The notes under the pieces: model-generated
Database searches by the model: none
What the model was told of the DNA's origin: nothing
Seen by the model: only the letters and a program-made list of their open reading frames with translations
Assembly (NCBI GenBank): GCA_027082175.1
Contig: JALWIX010000043.1
Location: 1 to 56,136, forward strand
Direction: 5' to 3'
Source: Campylobacterales bacterium
GTDB taxonomy: Bacteria > Campylobacterota > Campylobacteria > Campylobacterales > Nitratiruptoraceae
DNA: 56,136 bases
Made by a program: the position numbers and the translations under genes
Part shown: positions 54,257 through 56,136 of the stretch, piece after piece
Layout: each line of letters begins with the position of its first letter
Numbering within the stretch: the stretch's first letter is position 1

Positions 54257-55015
54257 TTGGATTTTTATAGTCTGAAAAAAATTCTTGATAATGAAGTGGA
54301 AAAAAGAGATAATTTTTTTGAAGTTAGTTATGAAAATCCAGACCCTATTTTGATCGCAAGAAGATATCAGGATGAAAAAATTGCTCTAATCTGCTCTCTG
54401 TTTGCTTACGGAAAAGCCTCTTTGATTGTTAGGTTTTTGGATAGTCTCGATTTTTCTTTACTGCAAGAGAGTGAAGAGAAGATAAAAAAAGAGACAAAAC
54501 ATTTATATTATCGTTTTCAAAGTTCATTAGACGTAGCAAATATTTTTATAACATTAAAAAGAGTTTCTCAAATAGACTCTTTAGAGGATACCTTTTATAA
54601 GGGATATAAAAAAGAAAGTAGAGTAATAGACGGTTTAAGAGAAGTAATAACGCTTTTAAAAAGGGTAAATTCTTACGATTCTAAGGGTTATGCTTTTCTA
54701 ATCGGCAATCCTCCAGATACAAAAAAATTATCAACGCTATCTCCCTATAAAAGATGGAATATGTTTTTAAGATGGATGGTAAGAAAAGATTGTATTGATA
54801 TGGGAATTTGGAAAAAGATAGATAAAAAAGACCTTATCGTACCTCTTGATACGCATACTTTTAAGGTATCAAAAAAAATCGGGCTTTTACAAAGAAAAAC
54901 TTGCGATTTAAAAGCCGCTCTAGAACTTACGGAAAATCTTAAAAAGTTTGATCCTCTTGATCCTGTAAAGTATGATTTTGCGATTTATAGAATAGGTCAA
55001 GAAAACAGTGTTTAA
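54257..55015 (+). CDS. TIGR02757/DUF2400 family protein
   Basis: This 252-residue protein of unknown biochemical role starts with NPDPILIARRY and DEKIALICSLFAYGK. Its conserved middle and end are KRWNMFLRWMVRKD, VPLDTHTFKVSKKIGLL and FDPLDPVKYDFAIYRIG. These are family-typical, and the end resembles helix-hairpin-helix DNA glycosylase folds, which hints at nucleic acid binding. TTG 54257 has AGAGGAAG upstream. It stands between the lptB terminator and atpB. Confidence 0.8.
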   Translation: MDFYSLKKILDNEVEKRDNFFEVSYENPDPILIARRYQDEKIALICSLFAYGKASLIVRFLDSLDFSLLQESEEKIKKETKHLYYRFQSSLDVANIFITLKRVSQIDSLEDTFYKGYKKESRVIDGLREVITLLKRVNSYDSKGYAFLIGNPPDTKKLSTLSPYKRWNMFLRWMVRKDCIDMGIWKKIDKKDLIVPLDTHTFKVSKKIGLLQRKTCDLKAALELTENLKKFDPLDPVKYDFAIYRIGQENSV

Positions 55016-55117
55016 ATTTGAAATATCTTGGTTTCTTATGTTTAAATTTTAAAAAATTAATACACTATTAATCAAAAAAAAGATAAAATTTATCAAAATA
55101 TTTTGTTAGGAGAAGAT

Positions 55118-55801
55118 ATGGAAGAGAGACTCTTTACGTTTTTTGGCGTAATTTCGCACGATCATACATTCATCTTTGTAGTTCATACGCTACTAGCCGC
55201 AGCGATAGTTTTGTTGTTGGCAAAGGCCTCAACAAAATCTTTAAGAGTTGTTCCTCAGGGATTGCAAAATGTAATGGAGACCTATCTTGATGGCGTTATC
55301 TCAATGGGAAGAGATGTAGTAGGCGAAACTTATGCAAGAAAATATCTGCCGCTTATAGCGACTTTGGGGCTTTTTATATTTGTTTCCAATATCATAGGTA
55401 TTATTCCAGGTTTTGAATCTCCAACAGGAAACATAAACTTTACTTTGACGCTCGCTTTGATAGTTTTTATCTACTATAATTACGAAGGTATCAAAAAGAA
55501 CGGTTTTGTTCACTATTTCGCCCACTTTGCAGGTCCTGTAAAATGGTTGGCTCCTTTGATGTTTCCTATCGAGATAGTTTCTCATTTATCTAGAATTATC
55601 TCATTGTCTTTCAGGCTTTTTGGTAATATAAAAGGTGACGATCTTTTCTTGTTAGTATTATTGATGCTTGCTCCTTGGATAGTTCCTTTGCCTGCTTTTG
55701 CGATACTTCTTTTTATGGCATTTTTGCAAACTTTTATATTTATGATTTTGACTTACGTTTATTTAGCCGGCGCGGTACTTTTGCATGAGGAATCTTTATA
55801 A
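55118..55801 (+). CDS. atpB: ATP synthase F0 subunit a
   Basis: This 227-residue membrane protein forms the proton half-channels. The essential arginine is in [15 protein letters not shown], and the last helices contain [23 protein letters not shown] before ATG 55118 fixes the start. As in Helicobacter and Campylobacter by memory, it stands apart from the other ATP synthase genes, none of which is nearby. Confidence 0.95.
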   Translation: MEERLFTFFGVISHDHTFIFVVHTLLAAAIVLLLAKASTKSLRVVPQGLQNVMETYLDGVISMGRDVVGETYARKYLPLIATLGLFIFVSNIIGIIPGFESPTGNINFTLTLALIVFIYYNYEGIKKNGFVHYFAHFAGPVKWLAPLMFPIEIVSHLSRIISLSFRLFGNIKGDDLFLLVLLMLAPWIVPLPAFAILLFMAFLQTFIFMILTYVYLAGAVLLHEESL

Positions 55802-55809
55802 GGGTTAGT

Positions 55810-56073
55810 TTGAAAAAAACTTTACTTGAAAACGTTATAAGTTTTCTTTTGGGTATTTTCTGGGCGCTTTTGATACTAAGCGCCCTTATCCTTTTTAAAA
55901 CTTTCTATCCTTTGGGAATTCTTCCCGCACTTGTTGCTATTATACTTTCATCCGCTTTTTGGTTTATTTTGATAATTCTTTTAGAGATGGCAAATATCCA
56001 GATAGAGAAATTGAAAGAGATAAAAAGACAGACTGAGATTTTAGAAACTATAAAAAAAAGGCTCTATGAATAA
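55810..56073 (+). CDS. Small two-helix membrane protein after atpB
   Basis: This 87-residue protein has membrane helices at about 8-29 and 34-60, followed by a charged helical tail (KLKEIKRQTEILETIKKRL). I do not recognise the family. TTG 55810 is nine bases after the atpB stop with AAGGGTTAG upstream, so it is co-transcribed with atpB. The size and place recall small ATP-synthase-linked proteins such as AtpI, but no AtpI motif is visible. Its end overlaps the next gene by eight bases. Confidence 0.7.
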   Translation: MKKTLLENVISFLLGIFWALLILSALILFKTFYPLGILPALVAIILSSAFWFILIILLEMANIQIEKLKEIKRQTEILETIKKRLYE

Positions 56074-56136
56074 TTTTTACTCATATCTTATTACCGATCC
56101 TCTATATTACGGCACTTCTCCTATAAAAACGAAAAA
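56066..56136 (+). CDS. N-terminal fragment, probably thiamine phosphate synthase-like (cut by window edge)
   Basis: ATG 56066 opens a frame that runs off the right edge after about 24 codons. The opening NFYSYLITDPLYYG resembles the YLITD start of ThiE/TenI-type thiamine phosphate synthases. Too little is visible for certainty. It overlaps the preceding gene by eight bases. Confidence 0.4.
   Translation, partial: MNNFYSYLITDPLYYGTSPIKTK

Overview
The window is AT-rich chromosomal DNA that reads as a member of the Campylobacterota (Epsilonproteobacteria). The main evidence is the gene string DUF2018 - polyprenyl diphosphate synthase - hemA - proS - hemC, which as I recall it matches the Helicobacter order HP0242-HP0240-HP0239-HP0238-HP0237. 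Supporting signs are a stand-alone atpB, a futalosine-type menaquinone decarboxylase of the UbiD family, a RibBA with a decayed cyclohydrolase half, frequent TTG starts and 1-11 base gene overlaps. A fused siroheme decarboxylase behind a perfect FNR-type box, several c-di-GMP enzymes and a heavy-metal RND pump suggest a free-living, respiring, possibly denitrifying vent- or sediment-type organism rather than a host-adapted one. The species cannot be named from the sequence.

Layout. 1-3.5 kb: the tail of an unknown gene, an AAA/DUF4143 ATPase behind paired palindromes, a pseudogene with one in-frame TAA, and an unrecognised membrane protein. 3.8-8.0 kb: a three-gene overlapping operon (TonB-type receptor, YfiR-like periplasmic protein, GGDEF-EAL protein) that looks like an outer-membrane-to-c-di-GMP signalling chain. 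8.1-8.3 kb: tRNA-Gln and initiator tRNA behind a consensus promoter. 8.4-13.5 kb, minus strand: the most unusual locus, a secreted repeat protein built from sixteen TPxDVY-type motifs about every 38 residues, split by a single in-frame TAA, overlapping a sensor histidine kinase that in turn overlaps a REC-GGDEF response regulator. 13.6-20.4 kb: ribBA and a metal-efflux operon (small Cys/His-rich secreted protein, TolC-like, membrane fusion and HME-RND proteins). 20.5-22.9 kb: siroheme genes arranged divergently around an FNR box.

22.9-44.3 kb is mostly housekeeping: uup, a Ste24-type protease, prmC, an MlaF-like ATPase, ppiD-ftsA-ftsZ, bioA, rsmH with an FtsL-like protein, a lone RND pump, then isoprenoid, haem, prolyl-tRNA and Dsb genes. 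At 45.2-48.3 kb a small accessory island (radC, hsdM, and a chimera of RhuM with the HsdR tail) sits between hemC and the menaquinone decarboxylase; it is apparently the deletion scar of a type I restriction system. 48.3-56.1 kb returns to core genes: ubiD-family decarboxylase, ogt, an S4 protein, a cation/proton antiporter, trpD, tsaE, lptB, a TIGR02757 protein, atpB and the first codons of a thiE-like gene.

Several intergenic gaps carry long imperfect hairpins and short shared words (after prmC, the DUF2018 gene, proS, hemC and lptB) that resemble one dispersed intergenic repeat family. The best candidate for an undescribed system is the TPxDVY repeat protein / histidine kinase / GGDEF regulator operon. 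The clearest evolutionary event is the RhuM-HsdR fusion.
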